Below, piece by piece: positions 1 through 8,879 of a stretch of 64,000 nt of DNA. Each line of letters opens with the position of its first letter. The stretch's first letter is position 1. Source of the DNA: Alkalihalobacillus sp047302405 (GTDB taxonomy: Bacteria; Bacillota; Bacilli; Bacillales; Bacillaceae_D); contig NZ_CP154853.1 in assembly GCF_047302405.1 (NCBI RefSeq), forward strand, positions 4,712,001 through 4,776,000, written 5' to 3'. The notes below the pieces were generated by a model. It saw only the letters and a list, made by a program, of their open reading frames with translations, did no database searches and was not told the DNA's origin. Made by a program: the position numbers and the translations under genes.

Positions 1-407
1 GCACGACTACCAAAAGTACCACCAAGTGGGTTTGCTTCTTCTCCAACAAAACAAATTAATTCTAAAGGAATATCAAGAGGGTATCCGTGTTCTTTTAATA
101 CTTGCAAACATTCTAAACCAACAATAACGCCAATGGCTCCATCATAAAGCCCTCCCTCACGAACAGTATCCAAATGAGAACCGAACGCAATAGCTGGCTG
201 ATTGAGAGCGCCTATCCTACCAAAAACATTGCCAACTGCATCCTCGCTTACAGAGACTTCTAAGTCGTCTAGTTTTCCTTTTAACCATTCTAGGGCAGCT
301 TTTTCTTCCTTTGAAAAGGCTAAGCGAGTATATCCGTTATTTTCGGCATTTGCTACCTCACTCATTTCTAGTAAGTTTTCTTTAATTCTTTCAATATTCA
401 CTTTCAT
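1..407 (-). CDS. M20-family N-carbamoyl amino acid / allantoate amidohydrolase, N-terminal part
   Basis: Only the first ~135 codons lie in the window; the gene runs off the left edge. The visible protein has the metal-site segment GSHLDTVREGGLYDGA followed by FVGEEANPLGGTFGSR, the signature of the Zn-dependent hydantoinase/carbamoylase branch of peptidase family M20 (N-carbamoyl-L-amino acid hydrolase, allantoate amidohydrolase, beta-ureidopropionase). The ATG at 407 is preceded by GGAGGG, which lies inside the last codons of the MmgE/PrpD gene only 7 bp upstream, so the two are probably translationally coupled. Together with the cyclic amidohydrolase upstream it would take the ring-opened carbamoyl compound to the free amino acid. 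The exact substrate cannot be read from sequence. Confidence 0.85.
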   Translation of the reverse strand, partial: MKVNIERIKENLLEMSEVANAENNGYTRLAFSKEEKAALEWLKGKLDDLEVSVSEDAVGNVFGRIGALNQPAIAFGSHLDTVREGGLYDGAIGVIVGLECLQVLKEHGYPLDIPLELICFVGEEANPLGGTFGSR

Positions 408-413
408 ATTTAG

Positions 414-1772
414 TTATTTCCCTCCTAATCCACTTGTAAGGTCCTTCAACCAATAATTAAAGTCAGCATACGTTTCTAAGGCAAATGTGAAAGTAACGAG
501 TTGACTAATTTGTTGTTTACTATAAAAAGGGTTGAGCATTTTGTTGTACTTTTCCAATAATTCATTTTCATTAAAAGGTTGGTCGTGTTCACCTATGGCT
601 GAAAAGACAGTAGCACTATGCTCCTTTCCATTATGCAAGTTAATTACCACTCGTGCAGGCCTTTGCTCAGGCAGCAGGCTCGTTAGATTTTTATCCTCAT
701 AAACACAAATTTTTGAAGCTAGCACCAAGAGGGATGGATCGAATAACACCGATTCATTATTTATTTGGTATAAATCTATTCCTTTTAACATGGTCGCTAG
801 CATAAAAGGTATTGAAAATTTAGCTTCAAGTGGGGTCTTAGGTTGTTGTGTTTTGCACCGACTTGCTAGGCTATACGTATAGACTTCAATTTTTTCTATG
901 TCGGTTGGTTCTAGATCAGACTCTTGTAAAATGGCCTGAAGGGCATCAAGTGCTGAGTGCGTAAAGCGGCAGGATGGATATAACTTAAAGTAGTTCTTTT
1001 CTATTAAAGGTGGTGTTAATAGTTCGTCGAATAGTCTTGAATGTTGAAATCCATTAGACATAATATGACTCCATAAATCTTCAACTACAGATAAAGAACT
1101 ACGAAATCCATAAGACTGTAAATCTAGAGCTTCATAGGCTAAGTATGAGCCTATTCCAGTATATAAATTTCTTGCAGAGACCCCTTTTTCAGCAGCTTGC
1201 CAAGTTGTTGCGATTGGTAGTGTAGCTGCAAGCAGTGCGGTTTCAATGATATCTTCCTTGCTTTTATTAGCTAGTATACTTGCAGCCACGGCCCCTCCAA
1301 CATTGCCCCATGTTCCATGTGGATGCATGTAATCTTTCATATTAGTTGCATATGCTAATCTAGAACTTGTTTCATAGCCTAATATAAAAGCTTTAATAAA
1401 ATCTTCACCGGACGAACGATTGACGATAGCGCTTAAGTAGGCAGCAGGTAGAATATGTGCGGCGGGGTGACCTTTAGCAAATTGATTTCCTTCGTCTAAT
1501 TCATTACTAACCATCGCTGTACCGTGGATAATGGCACTATTTATTTTGGTTGTAAAAGTATTGGTTCCTAAGATAGGGATACAACTTTCAGTGCTAGGTG
1601 TCTCTTTGCTTACATCTTTTATAAAGTTGATTATAGGTGACTCACTTGACACACTTTGTAAGACTGCTGCTAAAGAATCGAGAATAACCCATTTAGTACG
1701 TTCTATTGTGTTTGAAGTGAAATCATCGTAATCTAGAACATTTCTTAACATGTCGGTGAGCGATTTTGGCAT
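414..1772 (-). CDS. MmgE/PrpD family protein
   Basis: A 452-residue protein of normal family length, starting MPKSLTDMLRNVLDYDD and containing the helical, glycine-rich stretches typical of MmgE/PrpD (for example GTAMVSNELDEGN, HPHGTWGNVGGA and KLYPSCRFTHSALDA). Characterised relatives are 2-methylcitrate dehydratase and cis-aconitate decarboxylase, but many MmgE/PrpD proteins in catabolic operons have unknown reactions. The ATG at 1772 has AAGGAGG 6-7 bp upstream. No methylcitrate synthase or lyase gene is nearby; the neighbours are hydantoinase and carbamoylase genes, so a role in that pathway (a dehydration, isomerisation or racemisation step) is inferred only. Family call is firm, function is open. 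Confidence 0.85.
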   Translation of the reverse strand: MPKSLTDMLRNVLDYDDFTSNTIERTKWVILDSLAAVLQSVSSESPIINFIKDVSKETPSTESCIPILGTNTFTTKINSAIIHGTAMVSNELDEGNQFAKGHPAAHILPAAYLSAIVNRSSGEDFIKAFILGYETSSRLAYATNMKDYMHPHGTWGNVGGAVAASILANKSKEDIIETALLAATLPIATTWQAAEKGVSARNLYTGIGSYLAYEALDLQSYGFRSSLSVVEDLWSHIMSNGFQHSRLFDELLTPPLIEKNYFKLYPSCRFTHSALDALQAILQESDLEPTDIEKIEVYTYSLASRCKTQQPKTPLEAKFSIPFMLATMLKGIDLYQINNESVLFDPSLLVLASKICVYEDKNLTSLLPEQRPARVVINLHNGKEHSATVFSAIGEHDQPFNENELLEKYNKMLNPFYSKQQISQLVTFTFALETYADFNYWLKDLTSGLGGK

Positions 1773-1921
1773 CTGAATCCTCCTTGTATAATAATGATGA
1801 GGAGATTTTTGGAAAAAGAAAATATGAGATATTGGTAGCTTTAGAATGGACGTTAAAATTCGTATTTATATGAAAAAGTGTTTCAGGTACTGTGTTTATA
1901 CAGTTTCTAGTGAGGTTAGTC

Positions 1922-3307
1922 TTAGTAGGTGTGTAGGTGTGGTGCTTGTTGGGCTGCTGAGCCTTTAATGAAGTTTCCGAATCCTGGATTCACGACAACC
2001 TTATTTCCATCATAAACTGTTGTCCCTCGAACTATTGTTTCTACGATTTTACCTTTAAGTTTTTTTCCATGAAAAGGTGTCATCTTTGAGTTGGATTGGA
2101 ACTTAGTTTCATCAACTTCCCAATATTCATTTGGGTTTATTACGAAAAAGTCTGCATCATACCCTTCTGAAATTTTCCCTTTATTAGGAATGCTGAAAAC
2201 TTCTGCGGGGTGTTGAGCCATGACTTTTGCAAATTGAACAGGACTAAGCTTTCCTTCAGAGACTATACTGTCATACATGAGAGGGACAATAATTTCTAAT
2301 CCGGAAAGACCAGAAGCTGAACGGAAAATATTCTCGTTTCCAATTACTTTCTTTTCTTTTTCCCAAGGGGCATGATCAGATGAAATTAAGTCGATTTTTC
2401 CTGCTTGAAGGTGTTGCCACATACGATTTACATCTTCTGTTTCTCTAAGAGGTGGGTTCATTTTAGCCTTAGGGCCTTGTTGTTCTAAATCGTCAATATC
2501 AAGTAGTAAATAAGGGTAACAAGTTTCGCAGGTAACTTGAACACCTTGCTCTCTAAATTGTTGAATCAGATCGATTGTTCTTGGGTGACTAACATGAGCG
2601 ATATGAAGTTTGGCATTTGTCCAATAGGCAAATTCCATTAGTTGAAGGACACTACTTGTTTCGGTAACAGGAGGTCTAGTCTCGGTATGAGCTTTTGGAT
2701 ATACCTTATTACTTTCTTGGTATTCTTGAATAAGTTGCTTAATGATCTCATCATTCTCTGAATGGAAAGCGACAACTAAGTCGACTTCATTTAATTTTTT
2801 CATAGCTTTTAATATCTCGTAATCAGGTATTTTTGGAAATCTGTACGGATCGGTTTCAAATGTTGACATCTTAAATGACATGGCACCAGCTTTTGCTAAA
2901 TTAACAATTTCATCGGAGCCATTCCATTTCGAAATCGTTCCCCATAAACCAATATCGACGATTGCTTCTTTTTCGAGGAGTTCTACTTTTCGATTAAACT
3001 CTTTTACGTTATTTATTGGATTCGGTAAATCATATGGCATATCTAAGAAGGTTGTCACTCCACCAACAGCTGCTGAAGCACTTGTTTTGATAAAACCTTC
3101 TTTTGGGTTACTAAAACAGTGGACATGAACATCAATGGCTCCCGGAAATACGTAGTGGTTGCCATAGTCAATTTCTCTTTTTCCATGTAAAGGAAGATGT
3201 ATAGGGGAGATTTTTTTGATCTTTCCTGATTGAACTCCGATATAAGAATGTTCCATCCTATCTTCTAAGACAACATTTCCTTTTATGACTAAATCAAAAG
3301 GTTCCAT
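1922..3307 (-). CDS. Cyclic amidohydrolase (hydantoinase / allantoinase / dihydropyrimidinase type)
   Basis: A 461-residue member of the amidohydrolase superfamily. Visible metal-site elements are HVH at residues 61-63, a lysine at 146 in GAMSFKMSTF (candidate carboxylated lysine), His182 in AFHSEN, His238 in LHIAHVSH and Asp311 in SSDHAPW. The DHAPW signature is most like allantoinase, dihydroorotase and hydantoinase. It would hydrolyse a cyclic amide ring to a carbamoyl acid, the substrate class of the amidohydrolase at the left edge. The start at 3307 has AAGGAG upstream and lies 16 bp after the iclR stop, implying co-transcription. Allantoin versus substituted hydantoin cannot be decided here. 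Confidence 0.85.
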   Translation of the reverse strand: MEPFDLVIKGNVVLEDRMEHSYIGVQSGKIKKISPIHLPLHGKREIDYGNHYVFPGAIDVHVHCFSNPKEGFIKTSASAAVGGVTTFLDMPYDLPNPINNVKEFNRKVELLEKEAIVDIGLWGTISKWNGSDEIVNLAKAGAMSFKMSTFETDPYRFPKIPDYEILKAMKKLNEVDLVVAFHSENDEIIKQLIQEYQESNKVYPKAHTETRPPVTETSSVLQLMEFAYWTNAKLHIAHVSHPRTIDLIQQFREQGVQVTCETCYPYLLLDIDDLEQQGPKAKMNPPLRETEDVNRMWQHLQAGKIDLISSDHAPWEKEKKVIGNENIFRSASGLSGLEIIVPLMYDSIVSEGKLSPVQFAKVMAQHPAEVFSIPNKGKISEGYDADFFVINPNEYWEVDETKFQSNSKMTPFHGKKLKGKIVETIVRGTTVYDGNKVVVNPGFGNFIKGSAAQQAPHLHTY

Positions 3308-3323
3308 TGTTTGAGCTCCTTCT

Positions 3324-4055
3324 TTATAAGTATTTTTGAATTTGTTTAACGCTATCTAATAATTTATTGATTAATTCTGTTTGGTTCTTTTGGAGCATGC
3401 GCTCTCTCGGGCCTGCAATACTTAATGTAGCTACTGTGTAGTTATTTGCATCTTGAATGGGAACTCCAATGGCATAAACACCAATATCTAATTCTTCGTC
3501 TGATGTTGAGTACCCATTTTCTCTAATATCTGCAAGTTCTCGCTTCAGCTCTCCTTTATTCGTAATCGTTTTATCCGTATGCTTTTGAACGATATCCTTG
3601 TCGAATAATTCATCTAATACAGATTCATCAGCGTAAGCCAATAATGGTTTTGAAGAAGCCCCGCCGTAGAGAGGAATAATTTTTCCTTGCTCAGAAGATA
3701 CATTTACTGGTTCATGAGATGAAACAACTTCGAGACTGACCACATTTAAGTCGGATCTGACCGTTAAAATGGATGTTTCACCTGTTTCTCGAGTTAGTTC
3801 CCGCATATAGGGTAAAGAAATTTCTGAGATTGAGCTATAAGATTTAACAATTGTAGCTAATTCTAAAAATCGATAGCCCAACCGATAAAATCCATTACTT
3901 TGTTCAGTAACAAAACCCTTTTCTTTTAAAACTCGAAGGTGCCGATATACTGAACTTGTCGGCTTATCAAGTAATTCTGCCATTTGTGGCACCGATAATT
4001 CTCTTTGATTAATTGTAAATAACTCTAATATCTCTAATGTTCTCTCTGCACTCAT
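3324..4055 (-). CDS. IclR-family transcriptional regulator
   Basis: A 243-residue protein with an N-terminal winged helix-turn-helix (LSVPQMAELLDKPTSSVYRHLRVL, roughly residues 18-41) and the IclR effector domain, including PLYGGASSKPLLAYA and GVYAIGVPIQD. Such proteins sense a small metabolite of the pathway they control. The ATG at 4055 is preceded by AAAGGTGG. It is the first gene of the minus-strand operon and probably controls the hydantoinase, MmgE/PrpD and carbamoylase genes as well as itself. A palindrome about 70 bp upstream is a candidate operator. Confidence 0.9.
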   Translation of the reverse strand: MSAERTLEILELFTINQRELSVPQMAELLDKPTSSVYRHLRVLKEKGFVTEQSNGFYRLGYRFLELATIVKSYSSISEISLPYMRELTRETGETSILTVRSDLNVVSLEVVSSHEPVNVSSEQGKIIPLYGGASSKPLLAYADESVLDELFDKDIVQKHTDKTITNKGELKRELADIRENGYSTSDEELDIGVYAIGVPIQDANNYTVATLSIAGPRERMLQKNQTELINKLLDSVKQIQKYL

Positions 4056-4121
4056 ATATTTACCACCTTTAGCTATGTAGTTTCTCTAGTTTGGATAAGG
4101 AGAATAAACAATTTTAATAAT

Positions 4122-4137
4122 TGATAATCAATTATCA
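4122..4137. promoter_or_regulatory. Palindrome upstream of iclR, candidate operator
   Basis: TGATAAT and ATTATCA form a perfect 7-bp inverted repeat separated by CA, 67 bp before the iclR start. IclR proteins bind short palindromes near their own promoter, so autoregulation is plausible. It also resembles a Fur box, but that motif has a 1-bp rather than a 2-bp centre. The rest of the 389-bp gap between 4056 and 4444 is AT-rich, and I see no other clear site in it. Confidence 0.35.
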
Positions 4138-4444
4138 TTTTTTGTTAAGTTAAGGATAATAAAAATAATGACATTCGTCAACATAAAAGTTAGAATTTTT
4201 AGATTATTTAAAATGTGGGTAGGTTGGAGCAAAAATAATTAATCTCTAACTGAAGTTGAATTCATAATGTTTTTTTATAAAGAGTAGTTTTCACAGAGGG
4301 GAATGATTTGTAAAAACAGCATTTTTTAATTAACATTTTTGTTCCCTCTTAGCTATGATAGATTTTAAAAGCGTAGCTTACATACGTATAAAGATTTGAT
4401 TATAATTAATTTATACAAAAAAGCTAAGATGGTGGGGTGCATGA

Positions 4445-5974
4445 ATGAAGCAAAGTGAAGGGAAGATTATTTTAGAGCGTTTAGAAAAATTAATAGCTGA
4501 CATGGGACTTAGTTCAGCTAATGCTGATAATAGTAGTTTAATAAATGAGTTACAAGAGATGTATAAACAAATAGATGAATTGGTTTATTTTGATTTTAGA
4601 TATATTGTGGACCAAATTTATGATGGCATTTATATCTCAGATAGTGAGGGAAAGACTCTATATACAAATACAGCTTATAGTAGAATTACAGGAATTGATG
4701 CTAGTATTTTTAAGGATAAATATGTAAGCGATCTTATGAATTCTGGATATTTTACAAATGCTGTTACACCAGAAGTGATTAAAGAAAAGAAACAAGTCAA
4801 CGCAATGGCTACTATACATAATGGTGTGAATGTATTAACGACTGGGAACCCTGTATTGGATGAGGAAGGTAACCTTAGAAGTGTTGTTGTTATTGTTAGA
4901 GAGATGACGGATTTGTTGAGAATGCAAAATGAATTGGCTATGACAAAGGAACGCATGTTGGCTGTTGAAAAAGATAAAATAAAAAATAAACAGGAAATTG
5001 AACATTTGAGAAAACTGAATTTTGAAACAAATTTTCTGGGAGAGAGTTATAAATTATCTAGTGTACGTACAATGATTCAAAAAGTAGCGGACCTTGATGT
5101 AACGGTCCTTATAACAGGTGAAACGGGAACAGGAAAGGAAGTTGTTGCTAATGAAATATATTCGCATAGTGAACGAAACGGGAGACCTTTTATTAAGGTG
5201 AACTGTGCAGCTATTCCTGCAAATTTATTAGAATCTGAGCTTTTTGGTTATGAAAAGGGCTCATTTACTGGTGCAGGGACAAAAGGGAAGATTGGTATGT
5301 TTGAATTAGCAGATAAGGGAACTCTTTTGTTGGATGAAATTGGAGAAATGCCGATAGAATTACAATCAAAATTATTAAGAGTTATTCAAGAAAAAGAAGT
5401 AACGCGTGTAGGTGGTAATAAACCGATTAAATTAGATGTAAGAATTTTGGCTGCGACAAACCGTGATTTATACGAACGTGTAAAAAAAGGTGAATTCAGA
5501 GAAGATTTATATTATCGATTAAATGTGTTTCCGATTTATATTCCCTCTCTAAGGGAACGAGAGGGGGATATTGAAGTGTTAAGTAATTATTTTTTAGATA
5601 CTTATAATAAAAAGTATAATAAACATGTCGTTGTCGATTATGAAGGGATTGAATTGTTAAATCAATATTCCTGGCCAGGAAATGTTAGAGAACTGCAAAA
5701 CATTATTGAAAGGCTGGTTATTATTTCGGAGACAAATACAATTGTTGATAATGACTTTATTAGAAAATCATTGAATATTAATCCAATAAATGTGAAGGAT
5801 TTGGAAGTAGGGAGTAGTCTTAAAGAAATTGTACAAAAGGTGGAGAAACTAACGATTGAGAGAGCCTTAAAAAAGCATGGTAGTACTAGAAAAGTTGCTG
5901 CGGCATTAAAAATCAATCAATCAACCGTTGTAAAAAAGGCAAAAAGGTTAGGTATTAAGCTAAGTGATGATTAA
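4445..5974 (+). CDS. Sigma-54-dependent transcriptional activator with PAS domain
   Basis: A 509-residue enhancer-binding protein. Residues ~50-155 look like a PAS sensor domain. A linker helix follows, then the AAA+ domain with Walker A GETGTGKE (225-232), a GSFTGA loop (272-277, Ser for the more usual Ala in GAFTGA) and Walker B LLLDEIGE (294-301). The C-terminus has a Fis-type helix-turn-helix (HGSTRKVAAALKINQSTVVK). The GxFTGA loop contacts sigma-54, so this protein should activate a -24/-12 promoter, and one lies 150 bp downstream of its stop codon. The effector probably binds the PAS domain. ATG 4445 has GGTGGGG upstream; an ATG at 4441 is out of frame. Confidence 0.93.
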   Translation: MKQSEGKIILERLEKLIADMGLSSANADNSSLINELQEMYKQIDELVYFDFRYIVDQIYDGIYISDSEGKTLYTNTAYSRITGIDASIFKDKYVSDLMNSGYFTNAVTPEVIKEKKQVNAMATIHNGVNVLTTGNPVLDEEGNLRSVVVIVREMTDLLRMQNELAMTKERMLAVEKDKIKNKQEIEHLRKLNFETNFLGESYKLSSVRTMIQKVADLDVTVLITGETGTGKEVVANEIYSHSERNGRPFIKVNCAAIPANLLESELFGYEKGSFTGAGTKGKIGMFELADKGTLLLDEIGEMPIELQSKLLRVIQEKEVTRVGGNKPIKLDVRILAATNRDLYERVKKGEFREDLYYRLNVFPIYIPSLREREGDIEVLSNYFLDTYNKKYNKHVVVDYEGIELLNQYSWPGNVRELQNIIERLVIISETNTIVDNDFIRKSLNINPINVKDLEVGSSLKEIVQKVEKLTIERALKKHGSTRKVAAALKINQSTVVKKAKRLGIKLSDD

Positions 5975-5980
5975 TATCAT

Positions 5981-6012
5981 CAGAGACAGATGATTTTTTT
6001 CATCTGTCTCTG
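5981..6012. repeat. 13-bp inverted repeat, candidate activator binding site
   Basis: CAGAGACAGATGA (5981-5993) and TCATCTGTCTCTG (6000-6012) are perfect inverted copies around a six-T loop. Because the T run sits in the loop and none follows the stem, this is a poor terminator. It lies 112-143 bp upstream of the -24 element, a normal distance for an enhancer-binding protein site. It could be both a 3' hairpin of the regulator mRNA and a UAS. Confidence 0.45.
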
Positions 6013-6024
6013 AAAGCGTTATCT
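6011..6024. promoter_or_regulatory. CcpA cre box
   Basis: TGAAAGCGTTATCT matches the cre consensus TGWAARCGYTWNCW at every position. It sits between the putative activator site, sharing its first two bases with the hairpin, and the sigma-54 promoter, so CcpA bound here could block activator action during growth on preferred sugars. SigL operons of Bacillus subtilis such as levanase and acetoin use are known to be under catabolite control. Confidence 0.6.
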
Positions 6025-6052
6025 TCAATAAACAAGTAGATATTATAAAAAA

Positions 6053-6085
6053 GTAGTGATGATAAATTTCATCGCTACTTTTTTT
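6053..6085 (+). terminator. Rho-independent terminator of the sigma-54 activator gene
   Basis: GTAGTGATGA (6053-6062) pairs with TCATCGCTAC (6069-6078) with one G-U pair, followed by seven T residues. It closes the regulator transcript before the operon promoter, so the operon is independently transcribed. Confidence 0.8.
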
Positions 6086-6123
6086 GTCATACATTAAAAG
6101 TTATTAAGTACGCTAATTTCAAG

Positions 6124-6140
6124 TTGGCACACTTCTTGCA
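6124..6140 (+). promoter_or_regulatory. Sigma-54 (-24/-12) promoter
   Basis: TTGGCAC at 6124-6130 and TTGCA at 6136-6140, with five bases between, match the -24/-12 consensus TGGCAC-N5-TTGCW exactly. It lies 46 bp before the first structural gene and directly downstream of a gene for a sigma-54 activator. This is the strongest regulatory call in the window. Confidence 0.9.
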
Positions 6141-6185
6141 ATTAATTTAATTATAAATCATCAAAATGAGAAAGGAGGGTATTTT

Positions 6186-7145
6186 TTGAGCACCTTAGAT
6201 CCGATGGCAAAGAAATATTTAGCATTATTAAACCAATCATCAGCATTTCAACCAATAGACCCAAAGGTAGCGAGAGAAATGTTTACACAAGCTCCACCTG
6301 CTGTTTTATCTTTAGCGGTTGAAGTAGAAGAGGTGCCTTTAAATAAGATTGAAGATACTCAAATTCCAGTCGGTGAAAGTTCAAAGATGAAGTTGAGAAT
6401 ATATACACCTCTTGGTGACGGTCCTTTTCCACTTTTTCTTTATTACCACGGGGGTGGTTGGGTTGTAGGGGATATTGAAATGGTTGATTTAAGTTGTAGG
6501 ATGCTAGCAAATCAGACTGGATGTATAGTAATTTCAGTGGATTATAGGTTGGCACCTGAACATAAATTTCCTATTCCTTTACAAGATTCTTATGAAGCAC
6601 TGAAATGGGTCGATAAAAACGCAAACTCAATAAATGGTGACGCATTCAAAATAATAGTTGGCGGAGATAGTGCTGGAGGGAATCTGGCGAATGCTGTATC
6701 GATGTTATCTAAAGAAAGGAAAGGTCCTAAGATTCTTTCTCAAATTCTTCTTTACCCCGTAACGAATATGACTTTTGATAGCACTTCCTATTTAAAATAC
6801 CAATACGGGTTTGGACTGGATAGAGAGAAAATGATTTGGTATAGCGAACATTATATTAAAAATGAGTCTGATAAAACCAATAGATTTGTGTCCCCTTTAC
6901 TGGCGGATGCTCTATCGAATCTTCCACCTACTTTGATTATTTTAGTAGAAAATGATGTTCTTCGTGACGATGGTTTTATGTATGCAGAACGATTAAACAA
7001 GGCTGGGGTTAAGGTAAGGGTGATTAGTGAAAGAGGTTTAATACATGCTTACTTTACAAATATGGTGATTTTTCAAGAACGAATTAAAAATACGGTGACT
7101 CATATCAAGCAATTTCTATTAGAAAATATAAAAAATCAATTTTAA
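6186..7145 (+). CDS. Alpha/beta hydrolase, HSL-type esterase/lactonase
   Basis: A 319-residue hydrolase of the hormone-sensitive-lipase family: oxyanion motif HGGGW (88-92), nucleophile elbow GGDSAGG (159-165, Ser162), and likely Asp257 in VENDVLRDDG and His287 in GLIHAYF. No signal peptide is seen, so it should be cytoplasmic. The start is a TTG at 6186 with AAAGGAGGG five bases upstream; the next in-frame ATG is at 6204. It is the first gene after the -24/-12 promoter and just upstream of a Baeyer-Villiger-type monooxygenase, so it probably hydrolyses the ester or lactone that enzyme makes. Confidence 0.9.
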   Translation: MSTLDPMAKKYLALLNQSSAFQPIDPKVAREMFTQAPPAVLSLAVEVEEVPLNKIEDTQIPVGESSKMKLRIYTPLGDGPFPLFLYYHGGGWVVGDIEMVDLSCRMLANQTGCIVISVDYRLAPEHKFPIPLQDSYEALKWVDKNANSINGDAFKIIVGGDSAGGNLANAVSMLSKERKGPKILSQILLYPVTNMTFDSTSYLKYQYGFGLDREKMIWYSEHYIKNESDKTNRFVSPLLADALSNLPPTLIILVENDVLRDDGFMYAERLNKAGVKVRVISERGLIHAYFTNMVIFQERIKNTVTHIKQFLLENIKNQF

Positions 7146-7160
7146 TTGGAGGACTAAGAA

Positions 7161-8786
7161 ATGGATAAAGTGAAACAGTTAGACGCTGTCGTTGTAGGTG
7201 CTGGTTTTTCTGGATTATATATGCTTTATCGATTAAGAGAAGCTGGCTTTACGACTCGTGTATATGAAGCTGGTGACGGTGTGGGAGGAGTTTGGTATTG
7301 GAATCGTTATCCAGGTGCTCGTTGTGATACAGAGAGTATTCATTACTGCTATACATTTTCAGAAGAGCTTTATAAAGAATGGACCTGGTCTTCTCGTTAC
7401 CCTGAGCAAGAAGAGCTATTAAGTTATTTAAACTATGTTGCAGATAAATTCCAATTACGTTCGGATATTCAACTAAATACTCGAGTGACAAAAGCACATT
7501 ATGATGAAGAGTTGAATCGATGGATGATCTATACAAATGATGGAGAAATCATATCAGCTAAGTATTTTATAACGGGAGTTGGTTGTCTCTCTACTTCTAA
7601 TATTCCTACTTTTGAAGGTTTAGATAGCTTTGGAGGAGAGTGGTATCATACAGGGAATTGGCCACATGAAGAAGTTGATTTTACTGGGAAGCGGGTCGGT
7701 GTAATTGGAACTGGTTCAACTGGTGTTCAAATCATTCCAACCATTGCAGATGAAGTTAAAAAGCTTACTGTTTTCCAAAGAACACCACAATACAGTGTTC
7801 CAGCAAATAATTATCCGTATAGTGCGGAGTTTATTCAAAAAACAAAAAGTAACTTTAGAGAAATAAAGCAGGCTCTAATTGATTCTCCAGCCGGTTTTAT
7901 TGTAAAAGAGGGATTGCCTTCTGCTATTGAAGATACACCAGAAAATCGAGATAGAGTCTTTGAAGAAGCATGGGAAAAAGGGGGCGTGGATTTTCAATTT
8001 TCGTATAAGGATTTTACGACAAATCCTCATTCAAATAGAACGGCAGTTGAGTTTATCCACTCAAAAATTAAAGGAATTATAGATGAACAAGGGGTCGCTG
8101 AAACGTTACTTCCGCAATATTATTACGCTACAAAAAGACCGATCAAAGATTCTGGCTATTATGAAACTTACAACAAGGAAAATGTAGAATTAGTCGATGT
8201 GAAAAGTAAACCCATCATTGAAATTACTCCAAAAGGCATTCAAACAGAAAAGCAAGAATATGAGCTAGATAGTATTATTTTTGCCACTGGTTACGATGCG
8301 ATGACAGGTGCTTTATTTAAAATGGACATTCGAGGTAGAGACGGAATTTCTCTAAAACAGAAGTGGAAAAACGGTGAAAAGGTTCAAACCTATCTTGGTA
8401 TTGCCAATGCCGAATTTCCTAATATGTTTATGATAACTGGTCCGGAAAGTCCTTCTGTACTGACTAATATGCTTGTATCGATTCAACAACATGTAGAATG
8501 GATTTCAGGTGCACTTCAATATGCACGTCGTAATGAAATTGACTTATTGGAAGCAAAGAAAGAAGCAGAAGAAGGATGGAGTTCACACTGTGCAGACGTT
8601 GCATCAAAGACACTCTATGTCCAAACCGATTCATGGTACACCGGTTCAAATGTGGTAGGAAAACCAAGAAACTTCTTAATTTATCTTGGTGGACTTAAGA
8701 ACTATCGAGAAATATGTAATAAGATTGCTGAAAAAGAATATGAAGGTTTTTCTAAGACAGTTATGAATACACCAACAAGTATCTAA
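7161..8786 (+). CDS. Flavin-containing Baeyer-Villiger-type monooxygenase
   Basis: A 541-residue class B flavoprotein monooxygenase related to cyclohexanone monooxygenase. It shows the FAD Rossmann motif GAGFSG (13-18), the Baeyer-Villiger fingerprint FxGxxxHxxxW as F157-G159-H163-W167, and the second, NADPH-binding GTGSTG (183-188). Length and PGARCDTES (51-59) fit the family. It should insert oxygen next to a carbonyl, turning a cyclic or linear ketone into a lactone or ester. It starts 15 bp after the esterase gene with GGAGG upstream and is clearly in the same operon. The natural ketone is unknown. Confidence 0.92.
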   Translation: MDKVKQLDAVVVGAGFSGLYMLYRLREAGFTTRVYEAGDGVGGVWYWNRYPGARCDTESIHYCYTFSEELYKEWTWSSRYPEQEELLSYLNYVADKFQLRSDIQLNTRVTKAHYDEELNRWMIYTNDGEIISAKYFITGVGCLSTSNIPTFEGLDSFGGEWYHTGNWPHEEVDFTGKRVGVIGTGSTGVQIIPTIADEVKKLTVFQRTPQYSVPANNYPYSAEFIQKTKSNFREIKQALIDSPAGFIVKEGLPSAIEDTPENRDRVFEEAWEKGGVDFQFSYKDFTTNPHSNRTAVEFIHSKIKGIIDEQGVAETLLPQYYYATKRPIKDSGYYETYNKENVELVDVKSKPIIEITPKGIQTEKQEYELDSIIFATGYDAMTGALFKMDIRGRDGISLKQKWKNGEKVQTYLGIANAEFPNMFMITGPESPSVLTNMLVSIQQHVEWISGALQYARRNEIDLLEAKKEAEEGWSSHCADVASKTLYVQTDSWYTGSNVVGKPRNFLIYLGGLKNYREICNKIAEKEYEGFSKTVMNTPTSI

Positions 8787-8879
8787 ACAACCATCATATT
8801 GAAATACTCAGATTACCAATAAAATTGAAAGTTAATCAAATGGAGAATGTGTTTATATTTGAATGGAGAGGTGAAGGAA

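Noticed and set aside
4122..4137. Fur box
   Set aside because: The dyad has a 2-bp centre instead of the 7-1-7 spacing and the operon has no iron link.
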